A stretch of 32,877 nt of DNA from Streptomyces cellulosae (GCF_000721105.1 NZ_JOEV01000064.1:1-32877); one strand, 5' to 3'; shown: positions 1 through 8,205, counted from the first letter of the stretch. A program made the numbers and translations. Notes: generated by a model not told the origin, from the sequence alone.

Positions 1-86
1 ACAAGTCCGGCACCATCAAGGGCCTGTCCGCCGACGTCGGCGCGTCCATCACCTCCGGCGCCGCGATCTGCGAGATCAAGGACTGA
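1..86 (+). CDS. accA2: Acyl-CoA carboxylase alpha subunit, C-terminal end (partial)
   Basis: Only the last 27 codons are present; the gene begins upstream and the reading phase opens at base 3. The visible peptide ends in SGAAICEIKD, the final strands of a biotinyl carrier domain. In Streptomyces the biotin carboxylase and carrier domains are fused in AccA1/AccA2, which supply carboxybiotin to the AccB/PccB carboxyltransferases making malonyl- and methylmalonyl-CoA. The biotinylated lysine motif itself lies outside the window. The call rests on this short tail plus the neighbouring gene order, which matches my memory of the accA2 locus. A lipoyl or biotinyl domain of another enzyme cannot be excluded. 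Confidence 0.6.
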   Translation, partial: KSGTIKGLSADVGASITSGAAICEIKD

Positions 87-101
87 CACCCGGGCACGTT
101 C

Positions 102-150
102 GACACGCCCGGCGGACTGATTTCTTCACCTTCAGTCCGCCGGGCGTCTC
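102..150 (+). terminator. Strong stem-loop terminator after the carboxylase gene
   Basis: A perfect 16-bp inverted repeat (105-120 and 132-147) encloses an 11-nt loop and starts 18 bp after the stop codon. No U-tract follows, as is usual for Streptomyces terminators. It could act in both directions, because the regulator gene on the other strand ends at 667. Confidence 0.8.
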
Positions 151-173
151 GTTGCCCCGTCCGGGGTCCCCTC

Positions 174-484
174 CGACACGGCGACCCCACCAGACACGGC
201 GACCCCACCAGAGACGGGCGACCCCACCTGACACGGGCGACCCCACCTGACACGGGCGACCCCACCTGACACGGGCGACCGACCCCACCAGACACGGGCA
301 ACCCCACCAGACACGGGCAACCCCACCAGACACGGACGACCCCACCAGACACGGGCGACCGACCCCACCAGACACGGGCAACCCCACCAGACACGGGCAA
401 CCCCACCAGACACGGACAACCCCACCAGACACGGGCAACCCCACCAGACACGGGCAACCCCACCAGACACGGGCGACCCCACCC
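174..484. repeat. 19-bp tandem repeat array (minisatellite) between convergent genes
   Basis: About 16 head-to-tail copies of a roughly 19-bp unit (consensus CCCCACCAGACACGGGCAA). Individual copies are 18 bp (one G missing) or 23 bp (extra GACC). A higher-order duplication is visible: 271-350 and 351-430 are 80-bp near-identical blocks differing by about one base. The minus strand stays open in several frames only because the unit lacks stops there; the implied peptides (VWWGCPCLVG-like) are low complexity and I do not call a gene. Each unit contains GGGCAACCC or GGGCGACCC, a potential mini-hairpin. Confidence 0.9.
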
Positions 485-488
485 CACT

Positions 489-510
489 CTCGGCTTCGCT
501 CGAGCGGGGG
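489..510. repeat. Dispersed intergenic repeat, copy 1
   Basis: A 22-bp sequence beginning CTCGGCTTCGCTCGAG and running into a G-tract. It is identical to 23624-23645. CTCG/CGAG and the flanking C- and G-runs can pair as an imperfect hairpin. The phrase is familiar from intergenic regions of many Streptomyces genomes. The rest of the gap to 666 is GC-rich, and I see no gene in it. Confidence 0.7.
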
Positions 511-666
511 CCCCTGTCGCGGGCGCGACCAGGCACGCACGACCCGCACCCCTACGGCGACCGGGCTACGGCGACCGGGCTCCGGCGACCGACCTGCCCG
601 GCCCCTGCTTCCCTCCCCGGCACGCCCTCCGGCGCCCCTCGTCGCCCCCCTGGCGCCTCGGCGCCC

Positions 667-1629
667 CTAGCGCCGTCGGAGGTCCGCCACCCTGGCGCGT
701 TCCGCGCCGGGAGGCTGCTCGCCGAGGACCGTGGCGGTGCGCAGCCCCGGTCCGCCGCCGGGGACCTGGCCGCGGCGCGGGCCCGGAAGGGGCACGTCCC
801 GGCGCTGTTGCCGGCGCGCCGGGGCTTGCTCACCCCCCGGGTTCTCCGACGCTCCGGTCACGGCGATCTGCACCCCCTGGTCGGCGAGTGCCTGCAGCTC
901 GGTGGCCGCGCGGTCGTCGTGGGCGGGCGGTTCGTCCGTCACGAGGCGCGTGATGAGGTCGGTCGGCACGGTCTGGAACATGGTGTCGGTGCCGAGCTTG
1001 GTGTGGTCGGCGAGGACGACGACCTCGGCTGCGGCCTGCACCAACGCCCGGTCCACGGACGCCGACAGCATGTTGGACGTGGACAGCCCGCGCTCGGCGG
1101 TCAGCCCGCTCCCGGACAGGAAGGCCCGGGAGACCCGCAGCCCCTGGAGGGACTGTTCGGCACCGGAGCCGACGAGGGCGTAGTTCGAACCGCGGAGCGT
1201 ACCGCCGGTCATCACGACTTCCACCCGGTTGGCGTGGGCCAGCGCCTGAGCCACCAACAGGGAGTTGGTGACGACGGTCAGCCCGGGGACCCGTGCGAGC
1301 CGGCGGGCCAGCTCCTGCGTGGTGGTCCCCGCCCCGACCACGATGGCCTCGCCCTCCTGGACGAAGCTCGCGGCGAGATCGGCGATGGCCGTCTTCTCGG
1401 CGGTCGCGAGATGAGATTTCTGCGGAAAGCCGGACTCCCGCGTGAAACCGCCCGGCAATACCGCACCGCCATGCCGGCGGTCGAGGAGTCCTTCTGCCTC
1501 CAGTGCGCGCACGTCCCGCCGTACGGTCACTTCGGAGGTCTGGACGACGCGGGCGAGCTCACGGAGCGACACGGCCCCGTTCGCTCGCACCATTTCGAGG
1601 ATCAATTGGCGACGTTCTGCAGCGAACAC
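667..1629 (-). CDS. DeoR/GlpR-family transcriptional regulator
   Basis: The 320-residue protein begins MFAAERRQLILEMV. Its N-terminal winged helix-turn-helix (about residues 5-58) has the family signature VTVRRDVRALEAEG followed by RRHGGA. The DeoR sensor domain follows to about residue 255 and includes GAGTTTQELA and ADHTKLG, where sugar phosphates bind in relatives. Family members are usually about 255 residues; this one carries an extra Arg/Pro/Gly-rich tail ending ARVADLRRR. The start is a GTG with TACTGT 7 nt upstream, so the transcript is probably leaderless. It sits 2.3 kb from the nucleoside genes and is one candidate for their repressor, but its own promoter lacks the CTACGCGCGTAG palindrome. 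Target unknown. Confidence 0.88.
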   Translation of the reverse strand: MFAAERRQLILEMVRANGAVSLRELARVVQTSEVTVRRDVRALEAEGLLDRRHGGAVLPGGFTRESGFPQKSHLATAEKTAIADLAASFVQEGEAIVVGAGTTTQELARRLARVPGLTVVTNSLLVAQALAHANRVEVVMTGGTLRGSNYALVGSGAEQSLQGLRVSRAFLSGSGLTAERGLSTSNMLSASVDRALVQAAAEVVVLADHTKLGTDTMFQTVPTDLITRLVTDEPPAHDDRAATELQALADQGVQIAVTGASENPGGEQAPARRQQRRDVPLPGPRRGQVPGGGPGLRTATVLGEQPPGAERARVADLRRR

Positions 1630-1636
1630 GAAACTG

Positions 1637-1642
1637 ACAGTA
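1637..1642 (-). promoter_or_regulatory. -10 element of the DeoR-type regulator
   Basis: On the minus strand this reads TACTGT (TAnnnT) and lies 7 nt before the GTG at 1629, predicting a transcript that starts on or next to the start codon. Confidence 0.5.
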
Positions 1643-1806
1643 ACCCCAACGACCGTCTGGTTTCAGCTGTTTGCGCCGAATAACAGAAGTTGTTCGCACA
1701 GCGGGAGGGGGAGTGGTATAGGGCCCATTCCCCCCGCCTATGCCGCACGCATGCTCGACAACTCCCTGTGACCAGCGAGGAATCGCTTTCGGTCGTCCGG
1801 CGGATC

Positions 1807-3255
1807 TCAGACTTCGTCGCCGGACTTCCGGGTGTGCAGCTGCCGTGCCACCTCGGCGATCGACCCCGAAAGGGAGGGGTACACGGTGAATGCGTTCGCG
1901 ATCTGTTCGACCGTCAGATTGTTGTCGACGGCGATCGAGATGGGGTGGATCAGTTCCGAGGCCTTGGGCGCCACGACGACACCGCCCACCACGATCCCGG
2001 TGCCGGGCCGGCAGAAGATCTTGACGAAGCCGTCCCGGATGCCCTGCATCTTCGCGCGCGGGTTGCGCAGCAGCGGCAGCTTCACCACCCGGGCGTCGAT
2101 CTTCCCCTCGTCGACGTCGGACTGGCTGTAGCCGACGGTGGCGATCTCGGGGTCGGTGAAGACGTTGGACGAGACGGTCTTCAGGTTCAGCGGGGCCACC
2201 GCGTCGCCGAGGAAGTGGTACATGGCGATACGGCCCTGCATCGCCGCCACCGAGGCGAGCGCGAAGACCCCGGTCACGTCACCGGCGGCGTACACGCCGG
2301 GAGCCGTGGTGCGCGACACCTTGTCCGTCCAGATGTGGCCCGACTCGCGCAGCTTGACCCCGGCCTCCTCCAGCCCCATCCCGGCGCTGTTCGGAATGGC
2401 ACCGACAGCCATCAGACAGTGCGAGCCGCTGATGACCCGCCCGTCGGCCAGCGTGACCTCGACCCGGTCGCCGACCCGCTTGGCGGACTGGGCCCGGGAG
2501 CGTGCCATGACGTTCATGCCGCGCCGCCTGAAGACGTCCTCCAGCACGACCGCGGCGTCCGGGTCCTCACCCGGCAGCACCCGGTCCCGCGAGGACACCA
2601 GCGTGACCTTCGACCCGAGCGCCTGGTACGCCCCCGCGAACTCGGCACCGGTGACACCGGACCCGACCACGATGAGCTCCTCGGGCAGCTCGGTCAGGTC
2701 GTACACCTGCGTCCAGTTGAGGATCCGCTCCCCGTCGGGCTGGGCGTCGGCCAGCTCACGCGGATGACCACCGGTGGCGATGAGCACCGCGTCCGCGACG
2801 AGCGTCTCCTCGCTCCCGTCGGCGGCGCGCACCACGACCTTCCGCGACCCGTCGAGCCCCTGCATGCCCTCCAGCCGTCCGCGCCCCCGCAGCACGCGGG
2901 CACCGGCCCGCGTCACCGAGGCGGTGATGTCGTGCGACTGGGCCAGCGCCAGCCGCTTCACCCGGCGGTTGACCTTCCCGAGATCGACGCCCACCACCCT
3001 GGCGGCCTGCTCCATGGGCGGGGTGTCGTCGGCGACGATGATCCCCAGTTCCTCGTACGACGAGTCGAAGGTGGTCATCACCTCGGCCGTGGCGATAAGG
3101 GTCTTCGACGGCACGCAGTCGGTCAGCACCGATGCCCCGCCCAGACCGTCGCAGTCGACGACGGTCACCTCCGCGCCGAGTTGGGCGGCCACCAGGGCCG
3201 CCTCGTATCCGCCGGGTCCGCCACCGATGATCACGATCCGAGTCACGTACTCCAT
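1807..3255 (-). CDS. lpdA: NAD(P)H-quinone dehydrogenase, LpdA-like flavoprotein
   Basis: The 482-residue class I pyridine nucleotide-disulfide oxidoreductase fold shows an N-terminal FAD motif (IVIIGGGPGGYEAA), a mid-protein NAD motif (IVVGSGVTGAEFAG), the second FAD segment (VYAAGDVTG) and a C-terminal dimerisation domain. The redox centre reads GGASVLTDCVPSK, so only one of the two cysteines of the usual CxxxxC disulfide remains. The C-terminal active-site His-Glu pair of lipoamide dehydrogenases is also absent from SELIHPIS. This is the pattern of M. tuberculosis LpdA (Rv3303c), a quinone reductase rather than a lipoamide dehydrogenase. The ATG at 3255 fits the start of the FAD fold; the upstream in-frame codons are low complexity. 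Confidence 0.88.
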   Translation of the reverse strand: MEYVTRIVIIGGGPGGYEAALVAAQLGAEVTVVDCDGLGGASVLTDCVPSKTLIATAEVMTTFDSSYEELGIIVADDTPPMEQAARVVGVDLGKVNRRVKRLALAQSHDITASVTRAGARVLRGRGRLEGMQGLDGSRKVVVRAADGSEETLVADAVLIATGGHPRELADAQPDGERILNWTQVYDLTELPEELIVVGSGVTGAEFAGAYQALGSKVTLVSSRDRVLPGEDPDAAVVLEDVFRRRGMNVMARSRAQSAKRVGDRVEVTLADGRVISGSHCLMAVGAIPNSAGMGLEEAGVKLRESGHIWTDKVSRTTAPGVYAAGDVTGVFALASVAAMQGRIAMYHFLGDAVAPLNLKTVSSNVFTDPEIATVGYSQSDVDEGKIDARVVKLPLLRNPRAKMQGIRDGFVKIFCRPGTGIVVGGVVVAPKASELIHPISIAVDNNLTVEQIANAFTVYPSLSGSIAEVARQLHTRKSGDEV

Positions 3256-3350
3256 TGTCCCGCACGTCCCACCATGCCTCCGCCCCGGGGCCCCCGCCGC
3301 GGTCACCACAGGGACCCACGAGACCGCTGAGGCACCCGAGCCCCCTGCCG

Positions 3351-3356
3351 TACCCT
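3351..3356 (+). promoter_or_regulatory. -10 element for the gamma-glutamylcyclotransferase gene (leaderless)
   Basis: TACCCT lies 6 nt before the ATG at 3363 with no Shine-Dalgarno sequence between, the classic arrangement of a Streptomyces leaderless gene. Confidence 0.55.
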
Positions 3357-3362
3357 CGACCC

Positions 3363-3800
3363 ATGTCGCTCTACGCCGCGTACGCCGGCAACCTCGACGC
3401 GCGGCTGATGACCCGCCGCGCCCCGCACTCGCCGCTGCGTGCGACGGGCTGGCTGAACGACTGGCGGCTGACCTTCGGCGGCGAGCACATGGGCTGGGAG
3501 GGCGCCCTCGCCACCATCGTCGAGGCCCCCGGCGCCCAGGTCTTCGTCGCGCTGTACGAACTCGGCCCCCTGGACGAGGACTCGATGGACCGCTGGGAGG
3601 GCGTGGGCCTGGACATCTATCGTCGCATGCGGGTACGCGTCCACACCCTCGACGGCCAGGAGCCGGCCTGGACGTACGTCCTCAACGCCTACGAGGGAGG
3701 CCTCCCCTCGGCCCGCTACCTGGGCGAGGTGGCCGACGCGGCGGAATCGGCGGGCGCACCCCACGACTACGTCATGGAACTCCGCAAGCGCCCCTGCTGA
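3363..3800 (+). CDS. Gamma-glutamylcyclotransferase-fold protein
   Basis: This 145-residue protein opens with YAAYAGNLDARLM, the substrate-binding loop (YxxYxxN) of the AIG2/GGCT fold. ALYELGPLDEDSMDRWEG supplies the expected acidic catalytic region, and YVLNAYEGGLPSARYLGEV is a typical C-terminal segment. Family enzymes release 5-oxoproline from gamma-glutamyl peptides or amines; the substrate here is unknown. The ATG was chosen because it begins the fold and has a -10 box 6 nt away. It is divergent from the LpdA-like gene and is followed by the PNP promoter, so it is probably monocistronic. Confidence 0.85.
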   Translation: MSLYAAYAGNLDARLMTRRAPHSPLRATGWLNDWRLTFGGEHMGWEGALATIVEAPGAQVFVALYELGPLDEDSMDRWEGVGLDIYRRMRVRVHTLDGQEPAWTYVLNAYEGGLPSARYLGEVADAAESAGAPHDYVMELRKRPC

Positions 3801-3868
3801 GGCCCTCCGCCCAGCCCGGCCGGTTGGAAACGACAAGACAACGATCGGCATCCGGCCAGCTCTGTCAT

Positions 3869-3880
3869 CTACGCGCGTAG
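3869..3880. promoter_or_regulatory. Palindromic operator CTACGCGCGTAG, copy 1 (PNP promoter)
   Basis: An exact 12-bp palindrome lying about 26-37 bp before the predicted transcription start of the PNP gene, so it overlaps the -35 region. Identical copies stand at 8361, 20190 and 32248, each before another nucleoside gene. A bound protein here would be expected to block RNA polymerase. Confidence 0.8.
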
Positions 3881-3892
3881 GCCCGAACCGGC

Positions 3893-3898
3893 TACCCT
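3893..3898 (+). promoter_or_regulatory. -10 element of the PNP gene (leaderless)
   Basis: TACCCT ends 7 nt before the GTG at 3906, predicting initiation at the start codon. It is downstream of the operator at 3869-3880. Confidence 0.55.
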
Positions 3899-3905
3899 CA
3901 TCCGC

Positions 3906-4730
3906 GTGAACGCATCTCTTCTTCCGGACGACCTCCAGGGCGACCCGCACGCCGCCGCCGACGCCGCCGCCGCACGCCTGCGCGAACTGACCGGCGCCGA
4001 GACCCACGACGTCGCCCTCGTGATGGGCTCCGGCTGGGCACCGGCCGTGGACGCCCTGGGCGCTCCCGACGCCGAGTTCCACGTCACCGAGCTGCCCGGC
4101 TTCCCGCCGCCGGCGGTCGAGGGCCACGGAGGCAAGATCCGCTCGTACACCATCGGCGACAAGCGCGCCCTGGTCTTCCTGGGCCGCACGCACTTCTACG
4201 AGGGCCGTGGCGTGGCCGCCGTCGCCCACGGCGTCCGCACCGCCGTCGCCGCCGGCAGCAAGACGATCATTCTCACCAACGGCTGCGGCGGCCTCCGCGA
4301 AGGCATGCGCCCCGGACAGCCGGTCCTGATCAGCGACCACATCAACCTCACCGCGACCAGCCCCATCATCGGCGCCAACTTCGTCGACCTCACCGACCTC
4401 TACTCCCCGCGCCTGCGCGCCCTGTGCAAGGAGGTCGACCCCACGCTGGAGGAGGGCGTCTACGCCCAGTTCCCCGGCCCGCACTACGAGACCCCGGCCG
4501 AGATCCGCATGGCCCGCGTCATCGGCGCGGACCTGGTGGGCATGTCGACGGTCCTGGAGGCCATCGCCGCACGCGAGGCGGGCGCTGAGGTCCTTGGCAT
4601 CTCGCTGGTCACCAACCTGGCCGCCGGTATGACGGGCGAACCCCTCAACCACGAGGAGGTCCTCCAGGCCGGCCTCGACAGCGCGACCCGGATGGGCTCC
4701 CTGCTGGCGCAGGTGCTCGGGCGGATCTGA
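3906..4730 (+). CDS. punA: Purine nucleoside phosphorylase
   Basis: The 274-residue protein is of the PNP/MTAP (family 2, trimeric) type: phosphate-binding VMGSGW near the N-terminus, [19 protein letters not shown], the [12 protein letters not shown] loop, VGMSTVLEA and [10 protein letters not shown]. It phosphorolyses (deoxy)guanosine and inosine to base plus (deoxy)ribose-1-phosphate in the cytosol. GTG was chosen because it is the first start after the -10 box and gives the normal family length. It lies under the nucleoside operator. The next gene, a phosphosugar mutase, would convert its pentose-1-phosphate product to the 5-phosphate. Confidence 0.95.
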   Translation: MNASLLPDDLQGDPHAAADAAAARLRELTGAETHDVALVMGSGWAPAVDALGAPDAEFHVTELPGFPPPAVEGHGGKIRSYTIGDKRALVFLGRTHFYEGRGVAAVAHGVRTAVAAGSKTIILTNGCGGLREGMRPGQPVLISDHINLTATSPIIGANFVDLTDLYSPRLRALCKEVDPTLEEGVYAQFPGPHYETPAEIRMARVIGADLVGMSTVLEAIAAREAGAEVLGISLVTNLAAGMTGEPLNHEEVLQAGLDSATRMGSLLAQVLGRI

Positions 4731-5129
4731 GGATTGCCCAAGGGGATGCCGGGTGCTGTCGTACGGCGGCTCGGCTGCGGGCCCGTGGGGGATGGTCGCG
4801 CAGTTCCCCGCGCCCCTAGGTGGGTGCAGTCACGCGTGCCACGATGGGCCGTCGGCCGCGTACGGCGAGCAGCGGACGGGGTGGGGGGTGTCCGCCCGCA
4901 GCGGCCGGCGTCCGGCACCGAGCACCCCTTGAGGGACCGGGCCGCCGGACCGAGGACGGACACCCCCCCCCCCCCGCCCCGACCTGCAACGCACGCGCAC
5001 GCGCTGCACAAGCCCTCCACCGGAGCCGCGCAGGCCGCCGCAGGCCTCAGGGGCGCGGGGAACTGCGCAAAACGCCCGCCCCCCCCCCACCGAACCCGCA
5101 CACAACGACAACGAGAGGCTGACCGAACC
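4731..5129. repeat. Intergenic region with 20-bp inverted repeats and poly-C tracts
   Basis: No gene is seen in these 399 bp. Two perfect inverted copies of GCGCAGTTCCCCGCGCCCCT (4798-4817, and its complement at 5049-5068) flank about 230 bp. The phrase is a very common dispersed Streptomyces intergenic repeat, from familiarity. A run of 13 C (4963-4975) and one of 10 C (5079-5088) are present; such tracts are prone to length change and to sequencing error. The mutase ribosome-binding site GAGAGG (5113-5118) ends the region. Confidence 0.8.
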
Positions 5130-6758
5130 GTGCACGACGATCTCATCGCCCGGGCCAGGACCTGGCTCGCCGAGGACCCCGACCCGGACACCCGCGAAGA
5201 GCTCGCCAGGCTCCTCGACGCCGACGACGTCACCGAGCTCACCGCACGCTTCAGCGGCACCCTCCAGTTCGGCACCGCGGGCCTGCGCGGCGAACTCGGC
5301 GCCGGCCCGATGCGCATGAACCGCGCCGTCGTCATCCGCGCCGCCGCCGGCCTCGCCGCCTACCTCAATGCCAAGGGCCACCACAACGGCCTCGTCGTCA
5401 TCGGCTACGACGCCCGCCACAAGTCCGCCGACTTCGCCCAGGACACCGCCGCCGTACTGACCGGCGCGGGCCTGCGTGCGGCCGTACTCCCCCGCCCCCT
5501 CCCCACCCCCGTCCTGGCGTTCGCCATACGGCACCTCGGCGCGGTCGCCGGCGTGGAGGTCACCGCCAGCCACAACCCGCCCCGCGACAACGGCTACAAG
5601 GTGTACCTCGGCGACGGCTCCCAGATCGTCCCTCCGGCGGACGCCGAGATCGCCGCCGAGATCGCCGCGATCCGCACCCTGAACGACGTCCCCCGTCCCG
5701 GCGCCGGCTGGGACACCCTCGACGACAGCGTCCTCGACGCCTACCTCGCCCGCACGGACGCCGTCCTCGCCCCCGGCTCCCCCCGAACCGCGCGCACGGT
5801 GTACACGGCGATGCACGGCGTCGGGAAGGACGTCCTCCTCGCCGCGTTCGCCCGCGCGGGCTTCCCCGCCCCCGCCCTCGTCACCGAGCAGGCCGAGCCC
5901 GACCCGGACTTCCCCACCGTCGCCTTCCCCAACCCGGAGGAGCCCGGCGCGATGGACCTGGCCTTCGCCAGGGCCCGCGAGACCAACCCGGACCTGATCA
6001 TCGCCAACGACCCGGACGCGGACCGCCTGGCGGTCGCGGTCAAGGACAGCGACTGGCGCATGCTCCGCGGCGACGAGGTGGGCGCCCTGCTCGCCACCCA
6101 CCTGGTCCACCGCGGGGCGCAGGGCACCTTCGCCGAGTCGATCGTCTCCTCCTCCCTCCTCGGCCGTATCGCCGAGAAGGCGGGCCTCCCCTACGAGGAG
6201 ACGCTCACCGGCTTCAAGTGGATCGCCCGCGTGGAGGGCCTGCGCTACGGCTACGAGGAGGCCCTCGGCTACTGCGTGGACCCCGACGGCGTACGCGACA
6301 AGGACGGCATCACGGCCGCCCTCCTGATCACGGAACTCGCGTCCACGCTCAAGGAGGAGGGCCGCACCCTCCTCGACCTCCTGGACGACATCGCGGTCGA
6401 ACACGGCCTGCACGCCACGGACCAGCTCTCGGTGCGCGTGGAGGACCTGTCCCTCATCACCGACGCGATGCGCCGCCTGCGCGAGCAGCCCCCGGCACAA
6501 CTGGCCGGTCTCACGGTCACCCGCGCCGAGGACCTCACTGAGGGCACGGACACGCTCCCGCCCACCGACGGCCTGCGCTACACGCTCGACGGGGCCCGCG
6601 TCATCGTCCGGCCCAGCGGCACGGAGCCGAAGCTGAAGTGCTACCTGGAGGTGGTCGTCCCGGTCGCGTCACACGCGGACCTCCCGGCGGCACACGCGAA
6701 GGCGACGGACCTGCTCTCGACGATCAAGCGGGACCTCTCCACCGCGGCAGGCATCTGA
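5130..6758 (+). CDS. Phosphosugar mutase (phosphopentomutase / phosphomannomutase family)
   Basis: The 542-residue alpha-D-phosphohexomutase shows the substrate loop FGTAGLRG near residue 50, catalytic phosphoserine S147 in TASHNPP, the metal loop DPDADR at 294-299, the sugar loop GFKWIARV with EEALGYC, and the phosphate-binding loop RPSGTEPK from residue 494. Annotation transfer usually says phosphomannomutase. This long subfamily with a DKDGITAA segment resembles PGM2-type phosphopentomutases. Between PNP and deoC, conversion of (deoxy)ribose-1-phosphate to the 5-phosphate is the more sensible role, which is my inference. GTG has GAGAGG 11 nt upstream. It is probably read from the PNP promoter or from one inside the repeat-bearing gap. 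Confidence 0.9.
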   Translation: MHDDLIARARTWLAEDPDPDTREELARLLDADDVTELTARFSGTLQFGTAGLRGELGAGPMRMNRAVVIRAAAGLAAYLNAKGHHNGLVVIGYDARHKSADFAQDTAAVLTGAGLRAAVLPRPLPTPVLAFAIRHLGAVAGVEVTASHNPPRDNGYKVYLGDGSQIVPPADAEIAAEIAAIRTLNDVPRPGAGWDTLDDSVLDAYLARTDAVLAPGSPRTARTVYTAMHGVGKDVLLAAFARAGFPAPALVTEQAEPDPDFPTVAFPNPEEPGAMDLAFARARETNPDLIIANDPDADRLAVAVKDSDWRMLRGDEVGALLATHLVHRGAQGTFAESIVSSSLLGRIAEKAGLPYEETLTGFKWIARVEGLRYGYEEALGYCVDPDGVRDKDGITAALLITELASTLKEEGRTLLDLLDDIAVEHGLHATDQLSVRVEDLSLITDAMRRLREQPPAQLAGLTVTRAEDLTEGTDTLPPTDGLRYTLDGARVIVRPSGTEPKLKCYLEVVVPVASHADLPAAHAKATDLLSTIKRDLSTAAGI

Positions 6759-6785
6759 CCACCGCCGCCGGTCCGCACGGGCACC

Positions 6786-6998
6786 TGCCGAGGGCCGGCG
6801 GCGGCCGAGGGGCACTCACCGGCGGCGGCCGAGGGGCACTCGCCGTCGCCTGCCGAGGGCCACTCGCCGTCGCCTGCCGAGGGCCACTCCTCGGCGGCGA
6901 CCGAGGGGCACTCACCGGCGGCGGCCGACGGTCACTCACCGGCGCCTGCCGAGGGCCACTCACCGGCGACGGCCGACGGTCACTCACCGGCGGCAGGC
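6786..6998. repeat. 24-bp tandem repeat array downstream of the mutase gene
   Basis: About eight copies of a 24-bp unit (consensus GCCGAGGGGCACTCACCGGC plus four bases), beginning about 30 bp after the mutase stop codon. Copies alternate between types ending GGCG and GCCT, which suggests duplication of a 48-bp pair. The unit length is a multiple of three, so frames stay open (GGGRGALT-like octapeptides), but there is no start or ribosome-binding site and I do not call a gene. Confidence 0.85.
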
Positions 6999-7021
6999 CA
7001 CCCGAACAACGGTGGATCTCC

Positions 7022-7480
7022 ACCGCACACCGGCGAGCTCGACCGCACGCCCGCGAGTTCGACCGCACGCCGGCAGGTTTCCACCGCACACCGGCGAGCC
7101 CCACCGCACGCGGGCAAATTCCTCACACCGGCGAGCTCGACCGCACGCCGGCAGATTCCCACCACACACCGGCGGGCCCCACCACACGCGGACAGATTCC
7201 TCACACCGGCGAGCTCGACCGCACGCCAGCAGACTCCCCCCACACACCGGCGAGAGCAGGATTCCACCCGCACGCCGACGAGTCCCACCGCACGCGGGCG
7301 AGTCCTACCGCACGCCAGCAGACTCCCCCCACACACCGGCGAGAGCAGGATTCCACCCGCACACCGGCGAGCCCCACCACACGCGGGCGAGTCCTACCGC
7401 ACACCGGCAGACTCCCACCGGACGCCGGCGAACTCGACCGGACATCGGCGAGCTCGACCGGACACCGCCGAGTTCGACCG
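7022..7480. repeat. 20/21-bp tandem repeat array between convergent genes
   Basis: Roughly 22 degenerate copies of a 20-21-bp unit (consensus ACCGCACGCCGGCGAGCTCG), with some 15- and 24-bp variants. A 56-bp block is duplicated exactly at 7218-7273 and 7307-7362 (period 89 bp), evidence of recent segmental amplification. The array runs to the 3' end of the convergent PH-domain gene. Open frames on both strands encode only HTGELDRTPA-like low-complexity peptides. Together with the 24-bp array it fills nearly the whole 756-bp gap. Confidence 0.88.
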
Positions 7481-7514
7481 CCCCGACAGGGCCCCACTGC
7501 CACCCGCCGGGACG

Positions 7515-8198
7515 TCACACCGCCAGCAAGACCGCCAGCAGAACCGCACCCGCCCCCGCCGGCGCCAGGATCTCGTAGGCCCACCGCACCGCGACCTCAC
7601 CCTGCGCCGGCTTCTCCGCCCTCCGCGCCTCCAGCACCTCGCGCAGATCGTCCATGACCTGGTCGCTCTCCGCCCGCACGGGCCCGTCAGGCACCGCGCC
7701 ACGCCCCCCGGACAAGCCCGCACGCCCCCCGCCGAGCCCGCCACCCCCGAAGCCCGCGCCCCCCTGCCCGCTCCGCCGGGCCTCTTGCCGCGCCGCCTTG
7801 TTGCGGGCCCGCAGCGAGACGGGAATGGCCCACAGCTGGAACTTCGCGCCGGACTTGGTGAGGGCCTCGTTCGAGTAGCCGGAGCGCAGCGCGTCGATCT
7901 GCCCCCAGGGCAGCACGATGATCCGGAACGGGTTGCGGATACGCAGCCGGTCGTCTCCCACGTACACCGCGGGCCGCAGCGTGAACGCGATCACCAGCGG
8001 CACCACGAGCAGGAGCGCGGCCAGCGCCCGCCACGGAGTGCTGCCCTCCCCGGCGACGATCGCGTCGATGCCGAGCCAGCAGGCGATGGCGAGCAGCAGA
8101 ACACCGGCGGCGATGCCCGCGGCGGACCGGTGGACCCGGTCCTTGTACTCGGGAACCGGCGGCTGCGGCGCGGGTGGCTGGGGCTCCGGGGTCGTCAT
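7515..8198 (-). CDS. PH-domain-like membrane protein
   Basis: The 227-residue protein has a Pro-rich N-terminus (PEPQPPAPQPPVP) and two adjacent membrane segments (about residues 24-48 and 57-77). A bacterial PH-like domain follows (YVGDDRLRIRNPFRIIVLPWGQIDALRSGYS), then a Gly/Ala/Arg-rich linker and a C-terminal hydrophobic segment. This architecture is widespread in actinobacteria; no biochemical role is established to my knowledge. The ATG at 8198 has CAGAAT 7 nt upstream and no clear Shine-Dalgarno. It is divergent from deoC and convergent with the mutase across the repeat arrays. Confidence 0.8.
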   Translation of the reverse strand: MTTPEPQPPAPQPPVPEYKDRVHRSAAGIAAGVLLLAIACWLGIDAIVAGEGSTPWRALAALLLVVPLVIAFTLRPAVYVGDDRLRIRNPFRIIVLPWGQIDALRSGYSNEALTKSGAKFQLWAIPVSLRARNKAARQEARRSGQGGAGFGGGGLGGGRAGLSGGRGAVPDGPVRAESDQVMDDLREVLEARRAEKPAQGEVAVRWAYEILAPAGAGAVLLAVLLAV

Positions 8199-8205
8199 GA
8201 CTCCG

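Noticed and set aside
174..484. The 19-bp array considered as a CRISPR array
   Set aside because: Repeats are directly adjacent with no unique spacers, and no cas genes are near.
76..549. Open frames on the minus strand through the 19-bp repeat array, with Trp/Cys/Gly-rich peptides
   Set aside because: The frames stay open only because the repeat unit has no stop codon. The peptides are low complexity, no ribosome-binding site is present, and the region lies in an intergenic minisatellite behind a terminator.
1690..3330. Long plus-strand open frame opposite the LpdA-like gene
   Set aside because: It is a shadow of the real gene on the minus strand, which has complete FAD/NAD motifs. GC-rich DNA produces such mirror frames throughout the window.
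4734..5129. Long upstream extension of the mutase frame (to 4734)
   Set aside because: It crosses dispersed repeats and poly-C tracts and encodes low-complexity sequence. The GTG at 5130 has a ribosome-binding site and gives the normal family length.
6980..7584. Open frames on both strands (HTGELDRTPA- and CGRARRCEE-like repeats) between the mutase and the PH-domain gene
   Set aside because: Units of 20, 21, 22 and 15 bp break frame from copy to copy, there is no start signal, and several frames are equally open on both strands, as expected for GC-rich repeats.
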